Shown here piece by piece: positions 29,664 through 38,320 of a DNA stretch of 64,000 nt. The DNA comes from Paraburkholderia sartisoli (GTDB taxonomy: Bacteria; Pseudomonadota; Gammaproteobacteria; Burkholderiales; Burkholderiaceae): contig NZ_FNRQ01000002.1 of NCBI RefSeq assembly GCF_900107685.1, positions 744,001-808,000 on the forward strand, read 5' to 3'. How positions within the stretch are numbered: the stretch's first letter is position 1; every line of letters begins with the position of its first letter. Both the position numbers and the translations under genes were made by a program. Under the pieces are notes generated by a model that had not been told where the DNA came from, made no database searches, and saw only the letters and a list, made by a program, of their open reading frames with translations.

Positions 29664-30551
29664 ATGAGCGATCAACACGCCGCTTCACAACCCGCTGCAC
29701 AGCCCGCTGCACAGCCCGCTTCTCTGCCATCTTCACAGCCCTTCCCTGCGTCGTTCCGGGTCGCCGCGCTCCAGATGGTGAGCACGCCGGAGCGCGACCG
29801 TAACCTCGCCGAAGCCGGCCGCCTCATCGCCGAAGCAGCCTCTGACGGCGCGCAGCTCGTGCTGCTGCCCGAATACTTCTGCTTCATGGGGTTCAAGGAC
29901 ACGGACAAGCTCGCCGTGCGCGAAGCCTGGGGCGACGGTCCGATCCAGCGCTTTCTCGCCGACGCGGCGCGCCGCCACAAGCTCTGGATCATCGGCGGCA
30001 CGCTGCCGCTCGTCGCGCCGGAAGCCACCCGCGTGCTGAACACGACACTCGTCTTCGATCCTGAAGGCCGGGAAGCGGCACGCTACGACAAGATTCACCT
30101 CTTCAACTTCGAAAAAGGCGAGGAGTCGTTCGACGAGGCGCGCACGATCCGCCCCGGCGACTCAGTCCGCACCTTCGACGCGCCGTTCGGCCGGGTGGGC
30201 CTGTCCGTCTGCTACGATCTTCGTTTTCCGGAGCTGTATCGCCGGATGGGCGATTGCGCGATGATCGTCGTGCCGTCCGCGTTCACGTACACCACGGGCC
30301 GCGCGCACTGGGAAACGCTGCTGCGCGCACGCGCGGTCGAAAACCAGTGTTACGTGCTCGCCGCGGCCCAGGGCGGCAAACACGAAAACGGCCGCCGCAC
30401 GTGGGGCCACAGCATGCTGGTCGACCCGTGGGGTGAGATCGTGGCCGTGCGGGACGAAGGCGCGGGCGTCGTGGCCGGCAATCTCGAACGCGCGCGCATC
30501 GATGAAGTTCGCCAGAGCCTGCCCGCCTGGCGGCATCGCGTGCTGACATGA
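29664..30551 (+). CDS. Carbon-nitrogen hydrolase (nitrilase superfamily, Nit-like)
   Basis: A 295-residue nitrilase-superfamily amidase. The triad is visible: Glu in LLPEYFCFMG, Lys in RYDKIHLFNFE, and Cys in VGLSVCYDLRFPELYRRMG. It most resembles Nit1/NitFhit or deaminated-glutathione amidase enzymes, but the substrate is not certain. The first 32 residues (QPAAQPAAQPASLPSSQP region) are a short repeat extension before the family domain at FRVAALQMVS; a downstream start is possible but no ATG lies there. tldD follows, a neighbour pair conserved in Burkholderia. Confidence 0.87.
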   Translation: MSDQHAASQPAAQPAAQPASLPSSQPFPASFRVAALQMVSTPERDRNLAEAGRLIAEAASDGAQLVLLPEYFCFMGFKDTDKLAVREAWGDGPIQRFLADAARRHKLWIIGGTLPLVAPEATRVLNTTLVFDPEGREAARYDKIHLFNFEKGEESFDEARTIRPGDSVRTFDAPFGRVGLSVCYDLRFPELYRRMGDCAMIVVPSAFTYTTGRAHWETLLRARAVENQCYVLAAAQGGKHENGRRTWGHSMLVDPWGEIVAVRDEGAGVVAGNLERARIDEVRQSLPAWRHRVLT

Positions 30552-30626
30552 GCCCTTAGCTAACATGAGCCGACAACCCCATCGCCGGACAGACTGACCT
30601 TGAAAGCGCCGCGCCGAAGATCCATC

Positions 30627-30650
30627 TGACACCTGACACCTGACACCTGA
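30627..30650. repeat. Tandem heptamer TGACACC x3
   Basis: Three exact TGACACC units (30627-30647) plus a partial TGA lie 50 bases upstream of tldD, between the nitrilase-like gene and tldD. Such a repeat could vary in copy number by slippage. Confidence 0.7.
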
Positions 30651-30700
30651 AATCGGCGCGCTCCGACCGAATCCTTTGCATTGAAAAGACCAGACCCCGC

Positions 30701-32167
30701 ATGAATATCATCGAACCCGGCATCCGTAACCTCGCGACCGCCAAGGACGTGCTCCTCACGCCGTATGGCCTCGACGAAGGCATTCTCATCCGCACCCTCG
30801 GAGAGATCTTCACGCACCGCATCGATTACGCCGACCTGTATTTCCAGGCGACGCGCAGCGAAGCGTGGAGTCTCGAGGAAGGCATCGTCAAATCGGGCAG
30901 CTTCAGCATCGACCAGGGCGTCGGCGTGCGTGCCGTGTCGGGCGACCGCACGGCGTTCGCGTACTCGGACGATCTTTCGCCCGAGGCGATCCGTCAGGCG
31001 GCGCTCGCCACGCGGTCGATTGCAAAGGCCGGCGGCGGCAAGCAGAAGATCAAGGTAGCGTCGTCGCTGACCGGCATCGCCGGGCGCGACCTGTATCTGC
31101 CGTCCGATCCGCTGCACTCGCTCGACGCGACCGCCAAGGTCAAGCTGCTGGAGCGCATCGAACAGATGGCGCGCGGCCGCGATCCGCGCATCAAGCAGGT
31201 GATGGCGGGCCTCGCCGGCGAATACGACGTCGTGCTGGTCGCGCGCAGCGACGGCGCGCTCGCCGCGGACATCCGTCCGCTCGTGCGCGTGTCGGTCACC
31301 GTGATCGCCGAGCAGAACGGCCGGCGCGAGATCGGTAGCGGCGGCGGCGGCGGACGCTTCGACTACGGCTATTTCACCGACGAAATCCTCTCGGGCTACG
31401 TCGACAACGCGGTACACGCGGCGCTCGTGAACCTCGACGCGCGTCCCGCGCCGGCCGGCGCGATGACCGTCGTGCTCGGGCCGGGCTGGCCGGGCGTCCT
31501 GCTGCACGAAGCGATCGGCCACGGTCTGGAAGGCGACTTCAACCGCAAGGGTTCGTCGGCATTTGCCGGACAGATCGGCGAGCAGGTGGCGGCCAAAGGC
31601 GTCACGGTCGTCGACGACGGCACGCTGCCGAACCGCCGCGGCTCGCTCAACATCGACGACGAAGGCAATCCGACGCAGTGTACGACGCTGATCGAGGACG
31701 GCATCCTGAAGGGCTACATCCAGGACACGCTGAACGCGCGCCTGATGAAAATGCCGGTCACCGGCAACGCGCGCCGCGAGTCGTACGCCGCGCTGCCGAT
31801 GCCGCGCATGACCAATACGTACATGCTGAACGGCGACAGGGATCCGCAGGAAATCATCGCATCCGTGAAGAACGGGCTGTATGCGGTGAACTTCGGCGGC
31901 GGCCAGGTGGACATCACGAACGGCAAGTTCGTGTTCTCGGCCTCCGAGGCGTACATGATCGAGAACGGCAAGATCAGCTATCCGGTCAAGGGCGCGACGC
32001 TGATCGGCAGCGGCCCGGAATCGCTCAAGTTCGTGAGCATGATCGGCAACGACATGAAGCTCGACACCGGCGTCGGCGTGTGCGGCAAGGAAGGCCAGAG
32101 CGTGCCGGTCGGCGTGGGCCAGCCGACGCTGCGCATCGATCGCATGACCGTCGGCGGCACGGTCTGA
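30701..32167 (+). CDS. tldD: Metalloprotease TldD
   Basis: TldD pairs with TldE/PmbA to form a zinc protease that processes peptide toxins and microcins and degrades CcdA in E. coli. [20 protein letters not shown] carries the HExxxH zinc motif; [20 protein letters not shown] and the C-terminal [20 protein letters not shown] are family signatures. 488 residues, full length. tldE/pmbA is not in the window. Confidence 0.96.
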   Translation: MNIIEPGIRNLATAKDVLLTPYGLDEGILIRTLGEIFTHRIDYADLYFQATRSEAWSLEEGIVKSGSFSIDQGVGVRAVSGDRTAFAYSDDLSPEAIRQAALATRSIAKAGGGKQKIKVASSLTGIAGRDLYLPSDPLHSLDATAKVKLLERIEQMARGRDPRIKQVMAGLAGEYDVVLVARSDGALAADIRPLVRVSVTVIAEQNGRREIGSGGGGGRFDYGYFTDEILSGYVDNAVHAALVNLDARPAPAGAMTVVLGPGWPGVLLHEAIGHGLEGDFNRKGSSAFAGQIGEQVAAKGVTVVDDGTLPNRRGSLNIDDEGNPTQCTTLIEDGILKGYIQDTLNARLMKMPVTGNARRESYAALPMPRMTNTYMLNGDRDPQEIIASVKNGLYAVNFGGGQVDITNGKFVFSASEAYMIENGKISYPVKGATLIGSGPESLKFVSMIGNDMKLDTGVGVCGKEGQSVPVGVGQPTLRIDRMTVGGTV

Positions 32168-32180
32168 TTAGCGGCGTCGC

Positions 32181-32213
32181 GCACGTTTCGTGCATTGATT
32201 ACATGAAACGTGC
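32181..32213. terminator. Inverted repeat after tldD
   Basis: GCACGTTTC (32181-32189) and GAAACGTGC (32205-32213) form a perfect 9-bp stem with a 15-base loop 13 bases beyond the tldD stop. A T-rich tract follows only some 12 bases later, so terminator strength is doubtful. Confidence 0.5.
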
Positions 32214-32242
32214 GGGATATCCGCATTTTTAGCGTCCGATGC

Positions 32243-32271
32243 TTGTCACGCGCGCTTGAGCAGGTTATAAA
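32243..32271 (+). promoter_or_regulatory. Sigma-70 promoter of the aroG leader
   Basis: TTGTCA (32243-32248), a 17-base spacer and TATAAA (32266-32271) nearly match the consensus. Transcription would begin near 32278, about 30 bases before the leader peptide start. Confidence 0.72.
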
Positions 32272-32308
32272 GCCAGTCAACCTTTTTCGACGAGCAACAT
32301 TTTTCGCC

Positions 32309-32380
32309 ATGTCTTTCGCCAGGTTTTATTTTTACTTTTTCTGGTATCTCAGACCGCTGGCGGATCGAGAGGGGTGTTAG
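32309..32380 (+). CDS. aroG leader peptide (attenuator control peptide)
   Basis: A 23-residue ORF that starts MSFAR, continues with eight aromatic codons in nine (FYFYFFWY at codons 6-13 after F3) and ends at TAG 32378-32380. Such density of Phe/Tyr/Trp codons directly before a DAHP synthase gene and a terminator is the hallmark of ribosome-mediated attenuation, as in pheL and trpL. No strong ribosome site is seen. Stalling at the aromatic run would leave the segment at 32357-32363 free to pair and prevent terminator formation. The role is inferred; the sequence features are direct. Confidence 0.82.
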   Translation: MSFARFYFYFFWYLRPLADREGC

Positions 32381-32436
32381 TACGCGAAACACCGAGAATT
32401 CCCGAAAAACCGCCAGCGAGTCTGGCGGTTTTTTTT
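32317..32436 (+). promoter_or_regulatory. Transcription attenuator with alternative hairpins and terminator, upstream of aroG
   Basis: Four matching segments are seen: 1, CGCCAG (32317-32322); 2, CTGGCGG (32357-32363); 3, CCGCCAG (32410-32416); 4, CTGGCGG (32422-32428) followed by eight T. Segments 2 and 4 are identical and both complement 3; 1 complements 2. So 3:4 makes an intrinsic terminator (stem AAAAACCGCCAG / CTGGCGGTTTTT, loop CGAGT) and 2:3 makes the antiterminator. The leader peptide stop lies just after segment 2, so completed translation would mask it. The terminator lies 111 bases before the aroG start. Confidence 0.83.
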
Positions 32437-32547
32437 CGCCCGTCCGCTTTTGCCCATTAGCCGTTGAACACCCTTGAGTTTCGTTTGCCGCGGTCTTGAG
32501 ATCATTCCCGCGCGAACACGCTACGAACTGAATCCTGGAGAACAAGC

Positions 32548-33621
32548 ATGCCCCCGCACAACACCGACGATGTCCGCATCCGGGAACTGAAAGAACTGAC
32601 GCCGCCGGCGCACCTGATTCGCGAATTCGCGCTCGACGAAAACGTGTCGAACACGATCTATAACGCGCGCCAGTCGATGCATCGCATCCTGCACGGCATG
32701 GAAGACCGTCTGATCGTCGTGATCGGGCCGTGCTCGATTCACGACACGAAGGCCGCGCTCGAATACGCCGGCCGCCTGATCGAACAGCGCAAGCGCTTCG
32801 CGGGGGAACTCGAAATCGTGATGCGCGTGTACTTCGAAAAGCCGCGCACGACGGTCGGCTGGAAGGGTCTCATCAACGACCCCTACATGGACAACAGCTT
32901 CAAGATCAACGACGGCCTGCGCACCGCGCGCGAGCTGCTGCTGAAGATCAACGAACTCGGCCTGCCGGCCGGCACCGAATACCTCGACATGATCAGCCCG
33001 CAGTACATCGCCGACCTGATCTCGTGGGGCGCGATCGGCGCGCGCACGACCGAGTCGCAGGTTCACCGCGAACTGGCGTCGGGCCTGTCGTGCCCGGTTG
33101 GCTTCAAGAACGGCACGGACGGCAACGTGAAGATCGCCGTCGACGCCATCAAGGCCGCCTCGCAGCCGCACCATTTCCTGTCGGTGACGAAGGGCGGTCA
33201 CTCGGCGATCGTGTCGACGGCGGGCAACGAGGACTGCCACATCATCCTGCGCGGCGGCAAAACGCCGAACTATGACGCGCAAAGCGTGAACATCGCCTGC
33301 GCCGACATCGGCAAGGCGGGTCTCGCGGCGCGCCTGATGATCGACGCGAGCCACGCGAACAGTTCGAAGAAGCACGAGAACCAGATTCCGGTGTGCGCGG
33401 ACATCGGCCGCCAGATTGCTTCGGGCGACGAACGGATCGTCGGCGTCATGGTGGAATCGCATCTGGTGGCGGGCCGCCAGGATCTGCAGGAAGGGTGCGA
33501 GCTGACGTACGGCCAGAGCATCACCGACGCCTGCATCGGCTGGGACGAAAGCATCGCCGTCCTCGAAGGGCTGGCCGAATCGGTCAGGCAGCGACGCATC
33601 GCGCGCGGCAGCGGTAACTAG
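32548..33621 (+). CDS. aroG: 3-deoxy-7-phosphoheptulonate synthase (DAHP synthase, type I)
   Basis: First enzyme of the shikimate pathway, condensing PEP and erythrose 4-phosphate. VVIGPCSIHDTKAALEYA, VYFEKPRTTVGWKGLINDPY, GARTTESQVHRELASGLSCP and GFKNGTDGNVKIAVDA are class I-alpha signatures; 357 residues matches E. coli AroG/F/H. Which aromatic amino acid inhibits it cannot be read safely, but the leader upstream with Phe, Tyr and Trp codons suggests charging of several aromatic tRNAs is sensed. Confidence 0.96.
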   Translation: MPPHNTDDVRIRELKELTPPAHLIREFALDENVSNTIYNARQSMHRILHGMEDRLIVVIGPCSIHDTKAALEYAGRLIEQRKRFAGELEIVMRVYFEKPRTTVGWKGLINDPYMDNSFKINDGLRTARELLLKINELGLPAGTEYLDMISPQYIADLISWGAIGARTTESQVHRELASGLSCPVGFKNGTDGNVKIAVDAIKAASQPHHFLSVTKGGHSAIVSTAGNEDCHIILRGGKTPNYDAQSVNIACADIGKAGLAARLMIDASHANSSKKHENQIPVCADIGRQIASGDERIVGVMVESHLVAGRQDLQEGCELTYGQSITDACIGWDESIAVLEGLAESVRQRRIARGSGN

Positions 33622-33694
33622 GCGCGTGTTTTATCCTCTAACCTCGCCAGATGTAGACATGCGGGCTCGCTAGCGCCCGCTTCTGGCGATCCAT

Positions 33695-33730
33695 GCCGCC
33701 CGGTCGAAGCGACCCGGCGGCATTTCTTTT
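33695..33730 (+). terminator. Intrinsic terminator downstream of aroG
   Basis: GCCGCCCGGTCG (33695-33706) and CGACCCGGCGGC (33710-33721) pair with a single mismatch around an AAG loop, followed by ATTTCTTTT (33722-33730). It ends the aroG transcript about 75 bases after the stop. The rest of the 387-base stretch 33622-34008 shows no gene. Confidence 0.82.
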
Positions 33731-34008
33731 GTACGCGCCGCCCGGCGTGCATACATCGGATTTGTGACGCTTTCAGGCGTCCGTTCCTTTCATTTTTCTA
33801 CTTCGCTCGCGCCGTTGCCCAGGATTCGTCCTATGCCGAAAAGCCTGTTGCGACGCAACAGAAATTGATCGAGTATCTGGAGTGCCGTCTCGTTGCGCCG
33901 GCTCTGCCGCGTACGGCTGCACCGCTGTCTCCTGTCTGGCTGATTCCTGTCCCGAGCGTCCCGCATTGCCTGCGCGGCGCGCGCCCGAACCCTCTTTTCG
34001 GAGATCTC

Positions 34009-34764
34009 ATGAAAATCGAAGAAGTCCGCGAAACCGCATTCTCGATGCCGCTGACGAGCCCGGCTTACCCGATCGGACCGTACCGGTTCGTCAATCGCGA
34101 ATTCATGATCATCACGTATCGCACGGATATCGAGAAGCTGCGCGCGCTCGTGCCGGAGCCACTCGAGGTCTATACGGATCTCGTGCATTACGAGTTCATC
34201 CGCATGCCGGATTCCACCGGCTTCGGCGATTACACGGAGAGCGGCCAGGTCATCCCGGTCAGGTTCAACGGCAACGCGGGCGTCTATACGCACGCGATGT
34301 ATCTGGACGATCATCCGCCCATCGCCGGCGGGCGCGAGTTGTGGGGCTTTCCGAAAAAGCTGGCGTCACCGAAACTGGAAACGCATATCGACTCACTGGT
34401 CGGCACGCTGGATTTCGGCCCGGTGCGCATCGCAACGGCCACGATGGGCTACAAGCACACCACGCTCGACGCGGAAGCCGAACGCGTGAAAATGAGTGGC
34501 GACAACTACCTGCTGAAGATCATTCCGCATGTGGACGGCACGCCGCGCATCTGCGAGATCGTTCGCTATCGTCTGAAGGACGTCACCGTCAAAGGTGCGT
34601 GGGGTGGCCCGGCTTCGCTCGTGCTGTCTTCGCATGCACTCGCACCCGTGGGCGATCTGCCGGTGCTGGAAGTCGTCGAGGCGCGGCACATCATCGCCGA
34701 TCTCACGCTGGCGCTCGGTGAAGTGGCATTCGATTATCTGTCGGCCGATCCGCAGAACCGCTAG
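34009..34764 (+). CDS. adc: Acetoacetate decarboxylase
   Basis: Converts acetoacetate to acetone and CO2 through a Schiff base. [18 protein letters not shown] carries the active-site lysine pair, and [18 protein letters not shown] and [20 protein letters not shown] blocks are present. 251 residues. The ATG at 34009 gives the typical [14 protein letters not shown] start; the longer frame upstream lacks family similarity. The patatin gene follows 64 bases downstream; in some Burkholderia a 3-hydroxybutyrate dehydrogenase lies in this cluster but none is seen here. Confidence 0.92.
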   Translation: MKIEEVRETAFSMPLTSPAYPIGPYRFVNREFMIITYRTDIEKLRALVPEPLEVYTDLVHYEFIRMPDSTGFGDYTESGQVIPVRFNGNAGVYTHAMYLDDHPPIAGGRELWGFPKKLASPKLETHIDSLVGTLDFGPVRIATATMGYKHTTLDAEAERVKMSGDNYLLKIIPHVDGTPRICEIVRYRLKDVTVKGAWGGPASLVLSSHALAPVGDLPVLEVVEARHIIADLTLALGEVAFDYLSADPQNR

Positions 34765-34828
34765 AACGACGCGTGCCGGAACCCATCCCGCCGGGCCTGG
34801 CCCGCGTGCTTCACAACGAGGCTAGAAA

Positions 34829-36067
34829 ATGACAACCCAGTCTGACCAGAATCCGTCCCCGTCGCTCAGTGAAAGCGTCTCGCAGCACTATGAAACCGTG
34901 GCGCTCGTCCTGCAGGGGGGCGGTGCGCTCGGCTCGTATCAGGCTGGCGTCTATGAGGGGCTCGCCGAGGTTGGCATCCATCCGGACTGGGTCGCGGGCA
35001 TCTCGATCGGCGCGTTGAACACGGCGATTATCGCGGGCAATGCGCCGGAGAAACGCGTCGATGCGCTGAAGCAGTTCTGGGCCACGATCTGCCAGCCCGC
35101 TTCGCCGCTGACCTTCTGGCCGGCCGCGCTGGAAACGCAGCTCTTTGGCATTTCCGACTCGTTTCGCCAGGCGTTTTCGTCGTGGTATGCGACCCGCGCG
35201 CTGCTGGATGGCCAGAAGGGCTTTTTCACGCCGCGCTTCCCGCCGCCAGTCGGGCTGCGAACGCTCAATGTGGCCGAGGCCAGCTATTACGACACCCGCG
35301 CGCTCAAGGGTACGCTGGAGCGGTTCGCCGATTTCGACCGTATCAATCACGGCGGCATGCGCGTGTGCGTCGGCGCGGCGAACGTCGCCACGGGCAACCT
35401 CACGTTCTTCGACAACGCGCACCTCACGTTGCGGGCGGAACACTTCATGGCGTCCGGCGCGTTGCCGCCGGGTTTTCCAGCCGTTGAAATAGACGGCCAG
35501 TTTTACTGGGACGGCGGGCTTATTTCCAACACGCCGCTTTCGGAAGTGCTGGGGCAAACGCCGCGACGCGACACGCTCGCGTTCCAGGTCGACTTGTGGA
35601 GCTCGCAGGGCACGCTGCCGTCGAACATGGGACAGGTCGACGACCGCGCAAAGGATATCCAGTATTCCAGCCGGACGCGGGCCGTCACGAATAACCTGCG
35701 GCGCACACAACTGCTGCGCCGCACGCTTCGGGAGGTGCTGCGTCATGTGAGCCCGGAAGCGCTTGAAAACGACCCGTGGTGCAAGATCGCCGCACGCGTG
35801 TCCACGGACAAGCGCTACAACGTCGTGCAGTTGATCTACAAGGACAAGCCGTACGAAAACCAGTTCAAGGATTTCCAGTTCGGCTACAACACGATGCTGG
35901 ATCACTGGGCGACGGGTCTTGCCGATATCCGCGAAACGCTCGCGCATCCGGAATGGCTCGATCTTCCGCAGAACGAGGCGGGTTTCGCATCACGCGACGT
36001 ACACGCGCCGGGCAGCAGCGACCAGTTCGGGCCAAAGACAGGCGCGGAGCGCGAGGCCGGCGTCTAG
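34829..36067 (+). CDS. Patatin-like phospholipase with C-terminal DUF3734-type region
   Basis: A 412-residue patatin-family acyl hydrolase. The oxyanion loop is VLQGGGALGSYQAGVYEGL, the nucleophile elbow GISIGALN (GxSxG, about residues 54-58), and the dyad aspartate lies in YWDGGLISNTPL. The C-terminal 130 residues are the extension common to Burkholderia homologues clustered with adc. No signal peptide is seen. Relatives have been linked to lipid or polyhydroxybutyrate metabolism; the substrate here is not known. Its stop overlaps the convergent cobalamin adenosyltransferase by four bases. Confidence 0.88.
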   Translation: MTTQSDQNPSPSLSESVSQHYETVALVLQGGGALGSYQAGVYEGLAEVGIHPDWVAGISIGALNTAIIAGNAPEKRVDALKQFWATICQPASPLTFWPAALETQLFGISDSFRQAFSSWYATRALLDGQKGFFTPRFPPPVGLRTLNVAEASYYDTRALKGTLERFADFDRINHGGMRVCVGAANVATGNLTFFDNAHLTLRAEHFMASGALPPGFPAVEIDGQFYWDGGLISNTPLSEVLGQTPRRDTLAFQVDLWSSQGTLPSNMGQVDDRAKDIQYSSRTRAVTNNLRRTQLLRRTLREVLRHVSPEALENDPWCKIAARVSTDKRYNVVQLIYKDKPYENQFKDFQFGYNTMLDHWATGLADIRETLAHPEWLDLPQNEAGFASRDVHAPGSSDQFGPKTGAEREAGV

Positions 36068-36609
36068 CGATCGTGCTGCCACAGCACGTCCGTGCCGCCG
36101 TCGGCGCGATTCAGCACGCGCGCGAGCACGAACAGCAGATCCGACAGCCGGTTCACGTACTGACGCGGCGCGGCGTTGATGGTCTCGATCTGGCCGAGCG
36201 CGACGATCGAGCGTTCGGCGCGGCGGCACACCGTCCGGCACACGTGCGCGATGGCTGCGGCGCGCGAGCCGCCGGGCAGGATGAACTCCTTGAGCGGCGG
36301 CAGCGTTGCGTTGTATTGCGCGAGCCACGCGTCGAGTTGTGCGAGCTGCGCGTCGGCGATCATGGTATGGCCGGGGATGCAAAGTTCGCCGCCAAGATCG
36401 AACAGATCGTGCTGGATCGCGAAGAGCGCCTGCCGCACGTCGTCGGGCAACACTTCGCACAGCAGCACGCCGAGGTTCGAATTCAGCTCGTCGACGTCGC
36501 CGATCGCGGCGATCCGCGCGTCGTCCTTGCGCACGCGGCGGCCATCGCCCAAACCGGTGGTGCCGTCGTCGCCGGTTCGGGTGGCGATTTTGCTCAGGCG
36601 ATTGCCCAT
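36064..36609 (-). CDS. Cob(I)yrinic acid a,c-diamide adenosyltransferase (PduO type)
   Basis: Adenosylates cobalamin to coenzyme B12. MGNRLSKIATRTGDDGTTGLGDGRRV with the ATP-binding TRTGDDGTT, then IAAIGDVDELNSNLGVLL, and ILPGGSRAAAIAHVCRTVCR with AERSIVAL are PduO-type signatures. 181 residues, the usual size. The start at 36609 is set by this N-terminus; the open frame continues upstream but without similarity. It may serve methylmalonyl-CoA mutase or other B12 enzymes encoded elsewhere. Confidence 0.92.
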   Translation of the reverse strand: MGNRLSKIATRTGDDGTTGLGDGRRVRKDDARIAAIGDVDELNSNLGVLLCEVLPDDVRQALFAIQHDLFDLGGELCIPGHTMIADAQLAQLDAWLAQYNATLPPLKEFILPGGSRAAAIAHVCRTVCRRAERSIVALGQIETINAAPRQYVNRLSDLLFVLARVLNRADGGTDVLWQHDR

Positions 36610-36852
36610 GATGATTTCCTTTAATGGATGTCGATGCGGCGATGCATGGTCCATGCCCTGCCAATGCCACGGCCATCGCACCCCGGCGATCCCCTGGAAA
36701 GGGCTCATGTTGCGCGCGGCATCGGCAGAGCGGCCAGGCCATCGCGCCATTATAGGTTTGTCAGGCGCGACCCGCGCCAGGCGGGCGATCAGCGTAAAAT
36801 GGACCGCAACAATCGAATCATTCGAACATCTGTCCGCTTTCAGGAGACACGC

Positions 36853-38268
36853 GTGAATCATCCTGTGCCACCGGCACCGCTGCGCCGTCCGTTCGCCGCT
36901 GAACTGCTGGTCGAACTGAAGGCCGCATTCGCCGATCGCGTTTCGACATCCGATGCCGTGCGCGCCCATCACGGCCGCGACGAATCCCCGTTCGATCCGC
37001 AATTGCCGGACGCCGTTGTCTACGCCCGCACGACCGAAGAAGTGCAGACCATCGTCAGGCTCTGCGCGCGGCACGACGTGCCCGTCATTCCGTATGGCAA
37101 CGGGTCGTCGCTCGAGGGCCATCTGCTTGCGGTCCAGGGCGGCGTGTCGATCGACCTGTCGGAAATGAACCGCGTGCTGGCGATCAATGCGGAAGACCTC
37201 ACCGTCACCGTCGAGCCCGGCATCTCGCGCAAGCAGTTAAACGATGCGCTGCGCGACACCGGCCTCTTCTTCCCGATCGACCCGGGCGCGGACGCGAGCA
37301 TCGGCGGCATGTCGGCGACGCGCGCGTCGGGCACCAACGCCGTGCGCTACGGCACGATGCGCGAGAACGTACTCGGCCTGACCGTCGTGCTCGCCGACGG
37401 CCGTATCATCAAGACCGGCACGCGCGCGCGCAAGTCGTCCGCGGGCTATGACCTCACGCGTCTCTTCGTCGGCTCGGAAGGCACGCTCGGCGTCATCACC
37501 GAAATCACCGTGCGGCTCTATCCGCAACCTGAAGCGGTGTCGGCGGCGGTGTGTACGTTTCCGTCGATGGGCGACGCGGTGCGCGCCGTCATCGAAACGA
37601 TCCAGATCGGCGTGCCGATCGCGCGCGTCGAGTTTGTCGATTCACTCGCGATCCGCTCGATCAACCGGCATTCGAACCTGACGCTGCGCGAGGCGCCCAC
37701 GCTGTTCTTCGAGTTCCACGGCACCGAAGCCGGGGTGAAGGAACAGGCCGAACTCGTTCAGGACATCGCTTCGCAGAACCACGGCGAAGGCTTCGAATGG
37801 GCGACGCGGCCGGAAGACCGCAGCCGCCTCTGGAACGCGCGGCACAACGCCTATTTCGCGATGCTGCAACTGAAGCCGGGCTGCCGCGCCGTGACGACGG
37901 ACGTGTGCGTGCCGATTTCACGCCTTGCGGAATGCGTCGTCGAGACCGAACAGGATCTGAAGGAATCGCCGCTCCCCTGCCCGATCGTCGGCCATGTGGG
38001 CGACGGCAATTTTCACGTCGCGATCCTGATCGATCCCAACAAGCCGGAAGAGCTCGTCGAAGCCGAACGGCTCAATCACCGGATTGTCGAGCGCGCGCTG
38101 CGCATGGACGGCACGTGTACCGGCGAGCATGGCGTCGGGCTGCACAAGATGGGGTTCCTGGTCGAGGAGCACGGCGAAGACACGGTCGACACGATGCGCG
38201 CGATCAAGCACGCGCTCGACCCGCGCAACCTGATGAACCCGGGCAAGATTTTTTCCTGGGCGGCATGA
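36853..38268 (+). CDS. FAD-linked D-lactate dehydrogenase (cytochrome type)
   Basis: A 471-residue FAD-binding oxidase of the DLD/GlcD family. The PP-loop VIPYGNGSSLEGHLLAVQGG lies near residue 80, and DPGADASIGGMSATRASGTN and TGTRARKSSAGYDLTRLFVG complete the flavin domain. The C-terminal VGHVGDGNFHVAILID and CTGEHGVGLHKMGFL match D-lactate dehydrogenases. The GTG start at 36853 is supported by AGGAG at 36842-36846. It precedes glcDEF by 52 bases, so one 2-hydroxyacid oxidation operon is likely. Confidence 0.88.
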   Translation: MNHPVPPAPLRRPFAAELLVELKAAFADRVSTSDAVRAHHGRDESPFDPQLPDAVVYARTTEEVQTIVRLCARHDVPVIPYGNGSSLEGHLLAVQGGVSIDLSEMNRVLAINAEDLTVTVEPGISRKQLNDALRDTGLFFPIDPGADASIGGMSATRASGTNAVRYGTMRENVLGLTVVLADGRIIKTGTRARKSSAGYDLTRLFVGSEGTLGVITEITVRLYPQPEAVSAAVCTFPSMGDAVRAVIETIQIGVPIARVEFVDSLAIRSINRHSNLTLREAPTLFFEFHGTEAGVKEQAELVQDIASQNHGEGFEWATRPEDRSRLWNARHNAYFAMLQLKPGCRAVTTDVCVPISRLAECVVETEQDLKESPLPCPIVGHVGDGNFHVAILIDPNKPEELVEAERLNHRIVERALRMDGTCTGEHGVGLHKMGFLVEEHGEDTVDTMRAIKHALDPRNLMNPGKIFSWAA

Positions 38269-38320
38269 CCCGACGGGCAAACCGGCATTCCACGACCGCG
38301 CGCCCGCAGAAGGAGGAGAC

